A DNA stretch of 64,000 bases from Variovorax sp. J22P240 (GTDB lineage: Bacteria > Pseudomonadota > Gammaproteobacteria > Burkholderiales > Burkholderiaceae_C), in NCBI RefSeq assembly GCF_030316855.1, contig NZ_JASZYR010000001.1, positions 744,001-808,000 of the forward strand. Direction: 5' to 3'. Shown here piece by piece: positions 1-9,180 of the stretch. The notes below the pieces were generated by a model. The model saw only the letters and a program-made list of their open reading frames with translations. It searched no databases and had not been told where the DNA came from. Made by a program: the position numbers and the translations under genes. Position 1 is the stretch's first letter, and the number at the start of each line of letters is the position of its first letter.

Positions 1-1314
1 GCGTTGCGCCGAGAAGATCGGACCCGGCGCAACGCTGATGCCCTGCGAAAGTGCCTGGCGATGAACTTCGAGCGCATCGACCTGCTTCGGCATCTCGACC
101 CAGAGGAAGTAGCCGCCCGCCGGACGCGTGGCCCGAGTCCCCGGCGGAAAGTGCTCGCCGATGGCTTGCGCCAGGCAGGTCTGCTGCTCGGCGAGCGTGC
201 GGCGCAGCTTGCGCAGGTGCTTGTCGTAGCCGCCCTTTTCGAGATAGGCCGCCAGCCCGGCCTGCGCGGGTGCCGACGCGCCGAGCGTGGTCGTCAGCTT
301 CCCGCGTGCCACTGCGCGTGCGAAGCGTCCGGGCGCGGCCCATCCGATGCGGTAGCCGGGCGCCAGGCACTTCGAGAACGACGAGCAATGCATGACGATC
401 CCTTCGGTGTCGAAAGCCTTCGCCGGTAGCGGGCGCTTGTCGCCGAAGTAGAGCTCGCCGTAGACGTCGTCCTCGATGAGCGGCACGTCGTGGCGCGTCA
501 GCAGTTCGACCAGCGTCTTCTTCTTTGCGTCCGGCATCAGGCTGCCCAGCGGGTTCTGGAAGTTCGTCATCAGCCAGCATGCCTTCGGGCGGTGCCGCTC
601 GATGGCGCGTTCTAGCGCGTCGAGGTCCATGCCTTCGCGCGGATGCGTCGGTACTTCGATCGCTTCCAGGCCGAGGCGCTCCAGTGCCTGCAGAGAGGCG
701 TAGAAGGTCGGCGATTCGATCAGCACCGCATCACCGGGGCGCGTCACCGTAGAGAGGCACAGATTCAATGCCTCGAGCGCGCCGTTGGTGACGACGATCT
801 CGTCGGTATGGACCTGCAATCCGTCGGCCAGGTACCGCAGCGCGATCTGCCGGCGCAAGCGCGCGTTGCCGGGCGTGAGATCGTCCACCGTACTCCACGG
901 ATCGAGGTTCTGGATGCTGGACGCCATGATCTGGCCCAGCCTTCGCAGTGGAAAGAGAAGAGGGCTCGGGAAGGCGGAACCCAGCGGCACCACGTTCCGC
1001 ACCATCGACGATTCGAGGATCTCGAACACCCGTTCGCTGACGTCGAGCGGGACCGCGTCGTCCTCCGGTTGCGATGCGACTTCGGGTTCGGGCGGAAGAT
1101 GCCGGGCGCCGTCGGCCACGTAGTAGCCCGAGCGCTCACGCGCACGGATGAGGCCCTGGGCCTCGAGCAGGTAGTAGGCCTGGAACACGGTGGATGGACT
1201 CACGCCACGGCTGGCGCGGGCCTGACGGACGGACGGCAGACGGTCACCCGGATGGAGCACACCGGTTCGGATGGATTCCGCGATCTCGGCGGCCAGTGCT
1301 TCATAGCGTGTCAT
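1..1314 (-). CDS. MocR/PdxR-type GntR-aminotransferase regulator (partial, runs off left edge)
   Basis: This is a transcriptional regulator with a winged helix fused to a class I aminotransferase-like domain that binds PLP. The start is the ATG at 1314 (MTRYEALAAEI). A GntR-type helix-turn-helix lies at about residues 1-70 (DRLPSVRQARASRGVSPSTV). The aminotransferase domain follows, with a conserved TNFQNPLG segment and the PLP-lysine region SSFSKCLAPGYRIGW. The frame is open to base 1, so the last few residues lie outside the window; 438 codons are present. It diverges from the MFS exporter with only 45 bases between the starts, so it most likely controls that exporter and itself. The ligand is unknown; an amino acid or PLP-related effector would fit the family. 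Confidence 0.9.
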   Translation of the reverse strand, partial: MTRYEALAAEIAESIRTGVLHPGDRLPSVRQARASRGVSPSTVFQAYYLLEAQGLIRARERSGYYVADGARHLPPEPEVASQPEDDAVPLDVSERVFEILESSMVRNVVPLGSAFPSPLLFPLRRLGQIMASSIQNLDPWSTVDDLTPGNARLRRQIALRYLADGLQVHTDEIVVTNGALEALNLCLSTVTRPGDAVLIESPTFYASLQALERLGLEAIEVPTHPREGMDLDALERAIERHRPKACWLMTNFQNPLGSLMPDAKKKTLVELLTRHDVPLIEDDVYGELYFGDKRPLPAKAFDTEGIVMHCSSFSKCLAPGYRIGWAAPGRFARAVARGKLTTTLGASAPAQAGLAAYLEKGGYDKHLRKLRRTLAEQQTCLAQAIGEHFPPGTRATRPAGGYFLWVEMPKQVDALEVHRQALSQGISVAPGPIFSAQR

Positions 1315-1359
1315 GCGGCGGGATTGTCGGGCACGGGACTGCGCTCCATACTCAAGAGC

Positions 1360-2958
1360 ATGACCCAGCTCGGCAAGCCACCCGGGGACGACAACCAGAT
1401 TCGCCACGGTTGCGAACAGGCGGGCTGCCCACCGGCCTCCAAGCCCTGGGTGCTCGCCGCGGCGATCATCGGTTCGAGCATGGCCTTCATCGACGGCACG
1501 GTGGTCAATGTCGCGCTGCCCGCCATTCAGGCGGATCTGCACGCGACGGCCTTCCAGGCGCAGTGGGTCGTGGAGTCCTACGCGCTATTCCTCGCTGCAC
1601 TGCTGCTCGTCGGCGGCTCGCTCGGCGATCACTTCGGGCGCCGCAAGATCTTCGCGATCGGTGTCGCGCTCTTCGCGCTCGCCTCGGTGGGCTGCGCGCT
1701 GGCCGGCGACGTGCAGCAACTGATCCTGGCGCGGGCCGTGCAAGGCATCGGCGGTGCGTTGCTGGTGCCCGGCAGCCTGGCGCTCATCAGCGCTTCGTTT
1801 GCGGAGAAGGAACGCGGTCGCGCCATCGGCACATGGTCGGGGTGGAGCGGCATCACCGCCGCGATCGGGCCGGTCGCCGGCGGTTTCCTCGTCGATCATT
1901 ACTCGTGGATCTGGGCCTTTCTTGTCAACGTGCCGATGGCCGTGATCGTGCTGCTGATCGTGTGGCGGCATGTGCCCGAAAGCAGGGGAGGCGATGCCGC
2001 CGCGGAGCTCGATCTCTGGGGCGCGGCGCTCGCGACCATCGCGCTGGGCGGTGTCGTCTATGGGTTCATCGAAGCGCCGACGCAAGGGTGGACATCGCCG
2101 GCCGTGTCGGGCGCGCTCGTCGCCTGTGTGGTGGCGAGCATTGCGTTCGTCGTCGTGGAGCTTCGCGTGCGGTCGCCGATGCTGCCGCTCTCCATGCTGC
2201 GCATCGGAAACTTCGGTGGCGCCAATCTGCTGACGCTGCTGCTGTATGCGGCGCTCGGCGGCGGCCTGTATTTCTTCCCGCTCAACATGATCCAGGTGCA
2301 AGGCTATTCGGCCACGGTCGCGGGGGCTGCGCTACTGCCGTTCATCCTGATCATGTTCGCATTTTCGGGCTGGGCCGGACAACTGGTCGATCGCTTCGGA
2401 TCGCGACTGCCGCTGGTCGTGGGGCCGAGCATCGCGGCGGTGGGCTTCGCGCTGTTCGCGGTGCCGGGCGTGGGAGCCAACTACTGGACCGCGTTCTTCC
2501 CGGCGGTCGTGGTGCTGGGCCTGGGCATGACCATCACAGTTGCGCCGCTCACGACCACGGTGATGAACGCGGTCGGGCCCGAGTCGGCCGGCATTGCATC
2601 GGGTGTGAACAACGCGGTCTCGCGCGCGGCATCGGTGCTGGCGATCGCGGTGTTCGGGGTGGTGATGGCCTGGGCATTCGATACACGGCTTGGCGAGGGC
2701 TTGCGCGACATCGGCGCTTCCGCAGAGACCACCGTCTTCCTCGAAGCGCAGCGCAGCCAGCTTGCGGGCGCGATGCTGCCTGCGGGCGTGGATGCCGCCG
2801 CGGGCGCGGCGCTCAGGCAAACGGTGAATGCGTCATTCGTCTCGGGGTTTCGATGGGTGATGTTGATTTGTGCGGGGTTGGCGCTGATGAGTGCGCTGAG
2901 CGCGTGGGTGCTGATCGGGCGCCGACCGCGAACGGCGCCCGTTTCCGCCGACGGGTGA
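1360..2958 (+). CDS. MFS drug-efflux transporter, DHA2 (EmrB/QacA) family
   Basis: A 532-residue inner-membrane proton-driven exporter, the usual length for the 14-helix DHA2 group. The first helix carries DGTVVNVALP, the family's motif D1 signature. The loop between helices 2 and 3 carries motif A as GGSLGDHFGRRK. The hydrophobic segments continue to the C-terminus (ICAGLALMSALSAWVLIGRR). I chose the ATG at 1360 because the same frame upstream only runs antisense through the divergent regulator gene. The short shared intergenic region suggests induction through the MocR-type protein. The substrate cannot be read from sequence; multidrug, dye or metabolite export are all possible. Confidence 0.9.
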   Translation: MTQLGKPPGDDNQIRHGCEQAGCPPASKPWVLAAAIIGSSMAFIDGTVVNVALPAIQADLHATAFQAQWVVESYALFLAALLLVGGSLGDHFGRRKIFAIGVALFALASVGCALAGDVQQLILARAVQGIGGALLVPGSLALISASFAEKERGRAIGTWSGWSGITAAIGPVAGGFLVDHYSWIWAFLVNVPMAVIVLLIVWRHVPESRGGDAAAELDLWGAALATIALGGVVYGFIEAPTQGWTSPAVSGALVACVVASIAFVVVELRVRSPMLPLSMLRIGNFGGANLLTLLLYAALGGGLYFFPLNMIQVQGYSATVAGAALLPFILIMFAFSGWAGQLVDRFGSRLPLVVGPSIAAVGFALFAVPGVGANYWTAFFPAVVVLGLGMTITVAPLTTTVMNAVGPESAGIASGVNNAVSRAASVLAIAVFGVVMAWAFDTRLGEGLRDIGASAETTVFLEAQRSQLAGAMLPAGVDAAAGAALRQTVNASFVSGFRWVMLICAGLALMSALSAWVLIGRRPRTAPVSADG

Positions 2959-2963
2959 CCGGC

Positions 2964-4067
2964 TCAGACCGCCCCATGCGCCTCCACGAACAACGCATAC
3001 AGCGAATGGCTGCTCGTCATGTAGAGCCGATTTCTTTTCGGCCCCCCGAACTCCAGATTCGCACAACGCTCCGGCAACCGGATGAACCCGATCGGCTTGC
3101 CCTGCGGATTGAAGACCTTCACCCCATCCATCTCCTCTGACTTGCCAGTCGGCAGGTACGCCTTCATGCCGCCGCCAATGTCTGTCGGCTCGCTCGCGAC
3201 GGCGCCCGTGTAGCCCCAGCCGCACCACAGGTTGCCGTCCCGGTCGACGCGAAAGCCGTCGAACGCACCTGGGCCTTCCGCATCGATCAGCTTGGTCTTG
3301 TTGGCCAGGCCGCCATCGGCAGCCACGTCGTAGCTCCACATGCTTCGGTTCGGTGTGCCTTTCCACTCGACCACGTAGAGCTTTTTCTCGTCGGGCGAAA
3401 ACGCCAGTCCGTTGGGATTCACGAGATCCGTGATCATCGCGGTGAGCTTGCCATCCGGCGCAAGGCGGTACACATTGGTCGTCGCCTGTTCGGGCGTGGC
3501 CCTGGATCCTTCCCATTCGCCGTTGATGCCGAAGATCGGGTCGGTGAACCAGATCGTGTCGTCCGACTTGACGACGATGTCGTTCGGCGCGTTGAGCCGC
3601 TTGCCTTCGTAGCTGTCGGCCAGCACGGTCATCCGGCCATCCTTCTCGGTTCGCACGATACGGCGGGTGACGGAGTGTTCGCACGAGACCAGGCGCCCCT
3701 GGCGGTCGCGGGTATTCCCGTTGGCATAGTTGACGTTGGTCTTGTGCACGCTGAACTTGCCGGTCTTCTCGTCGTACTTCATGAGCCGGTTGTTGGGGAT
3801 GTCGCTGCACAGCAGGTAGCCACCTTCGGGAAAATAGACCGGGCCTTCGGCCCAGCGCATGCCGGTGCCGAGCTGCTCCACCGTGCTGCTGTAGATGCGG
3901 TACTTGGTGAAGCTCGGGTCCAGGATCATCACGGCCGGGTCCGGGTAGCGCTGCTGAGGCTTGAAGTCGAAGGATTGCGCGCAGGCCAGTCCGCCCAGCG
4001 CGGCCAGGCCGGAGCCAGCGGCGGCTTTCAGAAAGCCGCGACGAGCGACCCTTGTGTGTTCTTGCAT
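2964..4067 (-). CDS. SMP-30/gluconolactonase-family protein with Tat signal
   Basis: A 367-residue periplasmic six-bladed beta-propeller hydrolase of the SMP-30/gluconolactonase group, expected to open sugar lactones with a divalent metal. The N-terminus ARRGFLKAAAGSGLAALGG is a clear Tat signal. Likely metal ligands lie in WAEGPVYFPEGG (Glu), RLNAPNDIVVKSDD (Asn), NGLAFSPDEKKL and DGFRVDRDGNLW (Asp). A GAGGAGA ribosome site sits 6-7 bases before the ATG at 4067. Its stop lies 5 bases from that of the convergent MFS gene. It diverges from the cytochrome c/GMC cluster, so it may process a lactone made by that oxidoreductase; this is inference from position only. Confidence 0.88.
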   Translation of the reverse strand: MQEHTRVARRGFLKAAAGSGLAALGGLACAQSFDFKPQQRYPDPAVMILDPSFTKYRIYSSTVEQLGTGMRWAEGPVYFPEGGYLLCSDIPNNRLMKYDEKTGKFSVHKTNVNYANGNTRDRQGRLVSCEHSVTRRIVRTEKDGRMTVLADSYEGKRLNAPNDIVVKSDDTIWFTDPIFGINGEWEGSRATPEQATTNVYRLAPDGKLTAMITDLVNPNGLAFSPDEKKLYVVEWKGTPNRSMWSYDVAADGGLANKTKLIDAEGPGAFDGFRVDRDGNLWCGWGYTGAVASEPTDIGGGMKAYLPTGKSEEMDGVKVFNPQGKPIGFIRLPERCANLEFGGPKRNRLYMTSSHSLYALFVEAHGAV

Positions 4068-4260
4068 GCGGTGTCTCCTCGAATGATGCCCAGTTCGGGC
4101 CGGCGAATGATGTCACCGCCGCCGCTCCATGACCAGCCAGCCTCGCGCGCCTACGCCCTTCGCGTTAGCGCGCATGGCCGATAGCCAAGGCATCGACCCC
4201 CCTCCAAACTGCGCACTCGATTGCCCGTTCACCCAAGGTGTCGACGTAGGAGGAATGGCA

Positions 4261-6792
4261 ATGACCCAAGCTTGCTGGCACGCCGCAAGGCTGCTGCCGC
4301 TTTTCGCGTGCGCGGTTCTTGCGGCCTGCTCCAAGGGGCCGCAGCCCGGTGAAGTGCTCGACGAAGCCCGGGTGGCGGGCCGGGATGCAGCGTCGTTCCC
4401 CCATGCCTCGGAGGACTACTTCCACGACATGGACGGAGGCATCGCGCTGTCGCCCGAGGAAATCAAAGGCCGCAACATGTGGCTGGTCTGGAGCGGCGGC
4501 AACGATCGCTTCTGGAACCAGATGACCGACTACACCTTCGGCGCCTTCGACCTGCTGAAGATCATCAGCTCGCATCCGAGCCTCGGCTATTCGCGTGTCA
4601 ATCGCTGGAAGACCTTCGGCCTGGTGAACGAACCGTGCTTCGAGAATGCCGCCGGCCCCGACAAGGCCCGGCGCGGCCTCTGGCTCGACGTGCGCAGCAA
4701 GGACTGCGCGCCCGATCCCTTCGAGAACGAAAGCAAGTACCCCGGCGTGGCGATTGGCTCGCGCGGCAAGCCGCTGGGCGACGGCACGACGCAGCCTGTC
4801 GGCTCCTTCTACGGATGGAACACCGGCATCTCCGGCCTGCGCCTGTTCCCCAATCCGGCCTTCGACGAGAAGGCGGCCAAGGAATGGGACGCGGAGAAGT
4901 ACTACACCGACCCGCGCTACTACAACCGCAAGGACCTGGTGCGGCCGTACCGCGTCGGCATGTCGTGTGGCTTCTGCCATGTGGGGCCGAGCCCGGTGAA
5001 ACCTCCTGCCGACCCCAACAATCCGAAGTTCGAGAACCTGAGCTCATCGGTGGGCGCCCAGTACATGTGGGTGGACCGGCTTTTCATCCACAACGCGAAC
5101 AAGCCCGAAGGGCGCAAGAACTACATGTACCAGCTTGCCCACACGTACCGGCCGGGCACGATGGACACCTCGCTGGTCTCGACCGATGGAATCAACAACC
5201 CGCGGACCATGAACGCGGTCTACGATTTCGTGGGTCGCCTCGAGATGGCCAAGCGCATCGGACAGGAAAGGCTCGCCGGTGGCGAGCTCGACAACAAGCA
5301 GTTCAACGACTTCGTCAGCAGCGGGCCGCTGACAGAGTTCTTCACCAAGGCCGACGGCACGGTCCGCACGCCGCGCGTGCTCAAGGACGGCGCGGATTCC
5401 GTCGGGCTGCTGGGTGCGCTCAATCGCGTGTACCTCAACATCGGCCTGTTCAGCGAGGAATGGCTGCTGCACTTCAACCCGGTGATCGGAGGCAAGACCA
5501 TCTCGCCGATCAAGATCGCATCGGCGCAGAAGAACTCCAGCTATTGGCAGGCGACCGAGTTGGGAACGGTGAACACGGCGCTGTTCTTCCTGAAAGCCGC
5601 GCAGCCCGATCACCTGAAGGACGCGACGGGCGGGGACAAGTACCTCACTGCCGATGCCGCCACGCTGGAGCGCGGCAAGGCCGCCTTCGCCGACACTTGT
5701 GCGCGCTGCCATTCGAGCAAGGCGCCGCCGCTGCCGGCCTCGCTCGACATCAACCCCGCGCGCTGCGCCGGTCCCGGCTACGTCGAATGCTTCAAGCGCT
5801 ACTGGAACTGGACCCAGACGCCCGAATACAGGACGCAGATGCGCAAGATCGTCCAGGCGCCGGACTTCCTGCAGAGCAACTACCTGTCGACCGAGGCACG
5901 CATTCCGGTGACGCTGCTGCGCACCAACGCGTGCAGTCCGCTCGCCACCAATGCGCTGCGCGGCAACATCTGGGACAACTTCTCCTCGCAGACCTACAAG
6001 AGCTTGCCATCGGTCGGCACGGTCACCTTGCGCGATCCGTTCACGGGTGAGGCCAAGCCCTATGCAATGCCGGCCGGCGGGCGCGGCTACACGCGCGTGC
6101 CTTCGCTGATCAGTGTCTGGTCGACCGCGCCTTTCCTGCTGAACAACACCGTCGGCGAGGCGGACCCCGACGGCAATCCGTCGGTCGAGGCCCGCATGAA
6201 GGTCTTCGACGATGCGATTCAGCAGATGCTGTGGCCCGAGAAGCGAAAGGCGGATGCGGTGCTGGGCAACAAGGTCGAGGGCACGATCGACCGCACGACG
6301 GAGCGCAGCGTGGTGACCATTCCGACCGGCTTCGCGCCGGACGCGTTGCTGCCTTTGCAGGGCGCGCTGACTCGCTGGCTGCCGTGGCTCGTGAAGGAAG
6401 GCGGCGACATCGTGCTCGGCCCCATCCCCGAAGGCGTGCCTGTGAACCTCCTCGCCAACCTCAAGCTGCGCGCGGAGTCCGATGGACTCGGCGACAAGGC
6501 CGAGCATGTAAAGGACGCGGGCGAACTGCTGCTGAAGCTCAAGCACGCGCTGGCCAGCGCACCGGCCGGCGCCAGTGATGAAGAGTTGCGCAAGCACTTC
6601 GTGAATCTTCGTGAGCCGATGCTCGAACTGAGCAAGTGCCCGGACTTCGTGGTCAACCGCGGCCATTACTTCGGCACCGCCCAGTTCAATCGCCAGGACG
6701 GACTGAGCGCCGACGAGAGAGCCTTCGGCCGCGAGCCGGAACTGAGCGACGATGACAAGCGCGCGCTGGTTGCCTTCCTGAAGACCTTCTGA
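4261..6792 (+). CDS. Large dihaem cytochrome c lipoprotein
   Basis: An 843-residue exported electron-transfer protein. The N-terminus has a lipoprotein signal with lipobox LAAC (Cys23), so it is probably anchored on the periplasmic side. Two c-type haem motifs are visible: CGFCH at residues 236-240 and CARCH at 480-484, far apart and in separate domains. The start is decided by AGGAGGA at 4248-4254, six bases before this ATG; the ATG at 4255 is too close to that site. It opens a cluster with a GMC oxidoreductase 19 bases downstream and probably accepts electrons from a periplasmic partner. The size and two distant haems recall MauG- or RoxA-like dihaem enzymes, but no specific family can be assigned. 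Confidence 0.85.
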   Translation: MTQACWHAARLLPLFACAVLAACSKGPQPGEVLDEARVAGRDAASFPHASEDYFHDMDGGIALSPEEIKGRNMWLVWSGGNDRFWNQMTDYTFGAFDLLKIISSHPSLGYSRVNRWKTFGLVNEPCFENAAGPDKARRGLWLDVRSKDCAPDPFENESKYPGVAIGSRGKPLGDGTTQPVGSFYGWNTGISGLRLFPNPAFDEKAAKEWDAEKYYTDPRYYNRKDLVRPYRVGMSCGFCHVGPSPVKPPADPNNPKFENLSSSVGAQYMWVDRLFIHNANKPEGRKNYMYQLAHTYRPGTMDTSLVSTDGINNPRTMNAVYDFVGRLEMAKRIGQERLAGGELDNKQFNDFVSSGPLTEFFTKADGTVRTPRVLKDGADSVGLLGALNRVYLNIGLFSEEWLLHFNPVIGGKTISPIKIASAQKNSSYWQATELGTVNTALFFLKAAQPDHLKDATGGDKYLTADAATLERGKAAFADTCARCHSSKAPPLPASLDINPARCAGPGYVECFKRYWNWTQTPEYRTQMRKIVQAPDFLQSNYLSTEARIPVTLLRTNACSPLATNALRGNIWDNFSSQTYKSLPSVGTVTLRDPFTGEAKPYAMPAGGRGYTRVPSLISVWSTAPFLLNNTVGEADPDGNPSVEARMKVFDDAIQQMLWPEKRKADAVLGNKVEGTIDRTTERSVVTIPTGFAPDALLPLQGALTRWLPWLVKEGGDIVLGPIPEGVPVNLLANLKLRAESDGLGDKAEHVKDAGELLLKLKHALASAPAGASDEELRKHFVNLREPMLELSKCPDFVVNRGHYFGTAQFNRQDGLSADERAFGREPELSDDDKRALVAFLKTF

Positions 6793-6811
6793 CAAAGATC
6801 CGATCGCGCCC

Positions 6812-8683
6812 ATGCCAGGACCCGAATCGATCGACTGGGACTACGTCGTCGTCGGTTCGGGTGCGGGCGGGGGCACCCTCGCAGCCCGCCTGGCCGAAGC
6901 AGGCATGCGCGTCTTCTTGCTCGAGGCCGGCGGCGATCCGCGCGCAAACGCCGCGCGCCTGCCCGACGACTACGACGTACCGGCGTTCCATGCCTTCGCC
7001 TGCGAGAACGCGGCGATGAGCTGGAATTTCCGCGTACGCCACTACGAGGACGAAGACCAGCAGGCGAGGGACTGGAAACACGAGGTGGGGCAGGGCGTGC
7101 TCTATCCGCGTGCCGCGGCGCTGGGCGGCTGTACCTCTCACAACGCGATGATCTTCATGCTGCCGCATGCCTCGGACTGGAACTACATTGCGCGCCTCAC
7201 CGGCGACTTGTCCTGGCGCGCGACGAACATGCGCCGGTACGCGCTGCGCGTGGAGGACTGTCGGCACAGGCCGCTGTGGCGTGCTTTGCGGCATATCGGA
7301 CTGGACCCCACGGGCCATGGCTGGCATGGCTGGCTCAAGACGGAGAAGTCGATCCCGCTCACCGTGCTTGGAGACGACGGGCTGGTGCGCGTGCTGCGCG
7401 ACACCGCCAGGACCTTCACCAGCAGTCTGCCGACACCTCTGCTCAGCACCTTGCGCTGGGTGCGTCGTGGCTTGGGGGACCCCAACGCGTGGCACATGCG
7501 ATCCGGCAGCTTCGAGGGCATCTGCTACACCCCGCTCGCGACCTCGGACCGTCGGCGCATCGGCGTGCGGGAACGGCTGCTCGACGTCGCCGAGCGGCAC
7601 CCCACCCGCCTGCACATCGAACAGGAGGCGCTCGCCACCCGCGTGCTCTTCGATGCCGACGGCGGGGCCAATGGCGTCGAGTACCTGAAGGGCGCACGCC
7701 TGTATCGCGCCCATGCGCAGCCGAGCGATGTGCCTGGCGAACGACGTCAGGTGCGGGCGCGGCGCGAGGTGATCCTTTGTGGCGGCGCCTTCAACACGCC
7801 GCAACTGCTGATGCTGTCGGGTATCGGACCGGCTGCCGAACTGATTCCGCATGGCATCCCCGTACGGGTCGACCTGCCGGGCGTCGGGCGCAATCTGCAG
7901 GACCGTTACGAAGTGGCAGTCACCCATCGCATGCGCGAACCCTGGGAAGTGCTCCAAGGCGCGCGCTTCGATCGGGACGACACGCTGTGGCGGCACTGGC
8001 AGGAAGGAAAGGCCGGCATGTACGCCTCCAACGGCGCGGCGCTCGGCGTGGTGCAGAAGTCGAGCGCCGCGACCCGTGGGAAGGCCGAGCCGGACCTTTT
8101 CTGCATGGCGCTGCTGGCGCGATTCGAGGGCTACTTCAGCGGGTTCTCGAAATGGATACGCGACCACCCGGATCGACTGACCTGGGCCGTGCTCAAAGCC
8201 CACACGCAGAACCGCGCCGGCACGGTGCGACTGAAGTCCGCCGATCCCCTCGATATGCCGCTGGTCGACTTCCACTACTTCGAGGAGGGCAGCGACTCAT
8301 CAGGCGAGGACCTGCAAGCCGTGATCGAAGCCATCCGCTTCGTGCGTCGGATGACCGCGCCGCTGATCAAGAGCGGATGGATCGTCGAGGAACTGGCGCC
8401 CGGCCCCGCGGCACAAAGCGACGAGGCACTGGCCGACTACGTGCGCAGCACGGCATGGGGACATCATGCGTCGTGCTCGTGCCCGATCGGCAACGCCAGC
8501 GAAGGGGGCGTGCTCGACAGCACCTTTACCGTGCATGGCGTGAAGCGGCTTCGTGTCGTCGACGCATCGGTGTTCCCGCGCATACCGGGTTTCTTCGTTG
8601 CGGCGCCGATCTACATGATTGCGGAGAAGGCCGCCGAAGTCGTATTGCAGCATGCATATCGCACACCCCTTTCGGCAAATTGA
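6812..8683 (+). CDS. GMC-family FAD oxidoreductase
   Basis: A 623-residue flavoprotein of the glucose-methanol-choline family, which oxidises alcohols and passes electrons to O2 or another acceptor. The N-terminal FAD motif is VVVGSGAGGGTLAARLAEAG with an LLEAGGDP strand end. PRAAALGGCTSHNAM matches the second FAD-contact segment. The C-terminus has WGHHASCSCPIG with the expected catalytic His (552 or 553), then RLRVVDASVFPRIPG and MIAEKAAEVV. Where many relatives have Asn or His just before AP, this one has FFVAAP, so the second catalytic position looks altered. No signal peptide is visible, so a cytoplasmic site is likely. The cytochrome gene lies 19 bases upstream. Confidence 0.9.
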   Translation: MPGPESIDWDYVVVGSGAGGGTLAARLAEAGMRVFLLEAGGDPRANAARLPDDYDVPAFHAFACENAAMSWNFRVRHYEDEDQQARDWKHEVGQGVLYPRAAALGGCTSHNAMIFMLPHASDWNYIARLTGDLSWRATNMRRYALRVEDCRHRPLWRALRHIGLDPTGHGWHGWLKTEKSIPLTVLGDDGLVRVLRDTARTFTSSLPTPLLSTLRWVRRGLGDPNAWHMRSGSFEGICYTPLATSDRRRIGVRERLLDVAERHPTRLHIEQEALATRVLFDADGGANGVEYLKGARLYRAHAQPSDVPGERRQVRARREVILCGGAFNTPQLLMLSGIGPAAELIPHGIPVRVDLPGVGRNLQDRYEVAVTHRMREPWEVLQGARFDRDDTLWRHWQEGKAGMYASNGAALGVVQKSSAATRGKAEPDLFCMALLARFEGYFSGFSKWIRDHPDRLTWAVLKAHTQNRAGTVRLKSADPLDMPLVDFHYFEEGSDSSGEDLQAVIEAIRFVRRMTAPLIKSGWIVEELAPGPAAQSDEALADYVRSTAWGHHASCSCPIGNASEGGVLDSTFTVHGVKRLRVVDASVFPRIPGFFVAAPIYMIAEKAAEVVLQHAYRTPLSAN

Positions 8684-8744
8684 CGGGTCCTGGCGATTGG
8701 CTGACACTTTGTGAACGACGGGGTTTCCCCAGAGGAGAGGGCGT

Positions 8745-9176
8745 ATGGCCTATGACGCGCAGCAACTGCTCGACATGTCGCAGCAACAACTCGACGACTT
8801 GTTCCGCGCCAGCCCGGCGGGCGACATTCCCTCCGGCGAGGCCGAAGGCACGGCCATCATCGCGCCAGGCACGACCTACTCGTTGGCCATCGCGAAGATC
8901 ATCAATCACTTCGGATGGCAGGGAAAAGTGTTCGATGCCGAGAACGGCGTACTGAAGAACAAGATCACGGTGATCGGCGTGGAGGCCATCGTCGCCGAGG
9001 TCAGCAAGGGCGAGAGCTGGCTCGACGGCAAGGAATGCATCGTCCTCGACTACTCCGACACTTCGCTGGTGGCCCGCCGGATCCGCGACGAGATCCGCCT
9101 CATCTCGCCGGACTTCTATCTGGGCAAGGTGTATCTGGGCAAGGACCGGTTGATCGACTTCTGCCTCAAGTTCTGA
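8745..9176 (+). CDS. Conserved-looking protein of unknown function in the peroxidase cluster
   Basis: A 143-residue soluble protein that I do not recognise. A GAGGAGAGG ribosome site precedes the ATG well. No signal peptide or membrane helix is seen. The N-terminus is Gln-rich (AQQLLDMSQQQLDDLF). The rest alternates likely beta strands and turns: GWQGKVFDAENGVLKNK, GESWLDGKECIVLDYSDT and YLGKVYLGKDRLIDFCLKF. The WQGKxF start and strand-rich body are compatible with a small beta-barrel binding protein, but this is only a fold guess. It lies between the GMC oxidoreductase and the DyP-linked genes, 61 bases after the former and 4 bases before the next start. Confidence 0.8.
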   Translation: MAYDAQQLLDMSQQQLDDLFRASPAGDIPSGEAEGTAIIAPGTTYSLAIAKIINHFGWQGKVFDAENGVLKNKITVIGVEAIVAEVSKGESWLDGKECIVLDYSDTSLVARRIRDEIRLISPDFYLGKVYLGKDRLIDFCLKF

Positions 9177-9180
9177 TGCG

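Noticed and set aside
643-1359. N-terminal extension of the MFS exporter
   Set aside because: This stretch is antisense to the MocR-type regulator and has no family resemblance; the exporter starts at 1360.
4021-4039. Perfect hairpin GCGGCTTTC-A-GAAAGCCGC resembling a terminator
   Set aside because: It lies inside the Tat signal coding region of the lactonase, has no T-run and follows from the codons of Gly-Phe-Leu-Lys-Ala.
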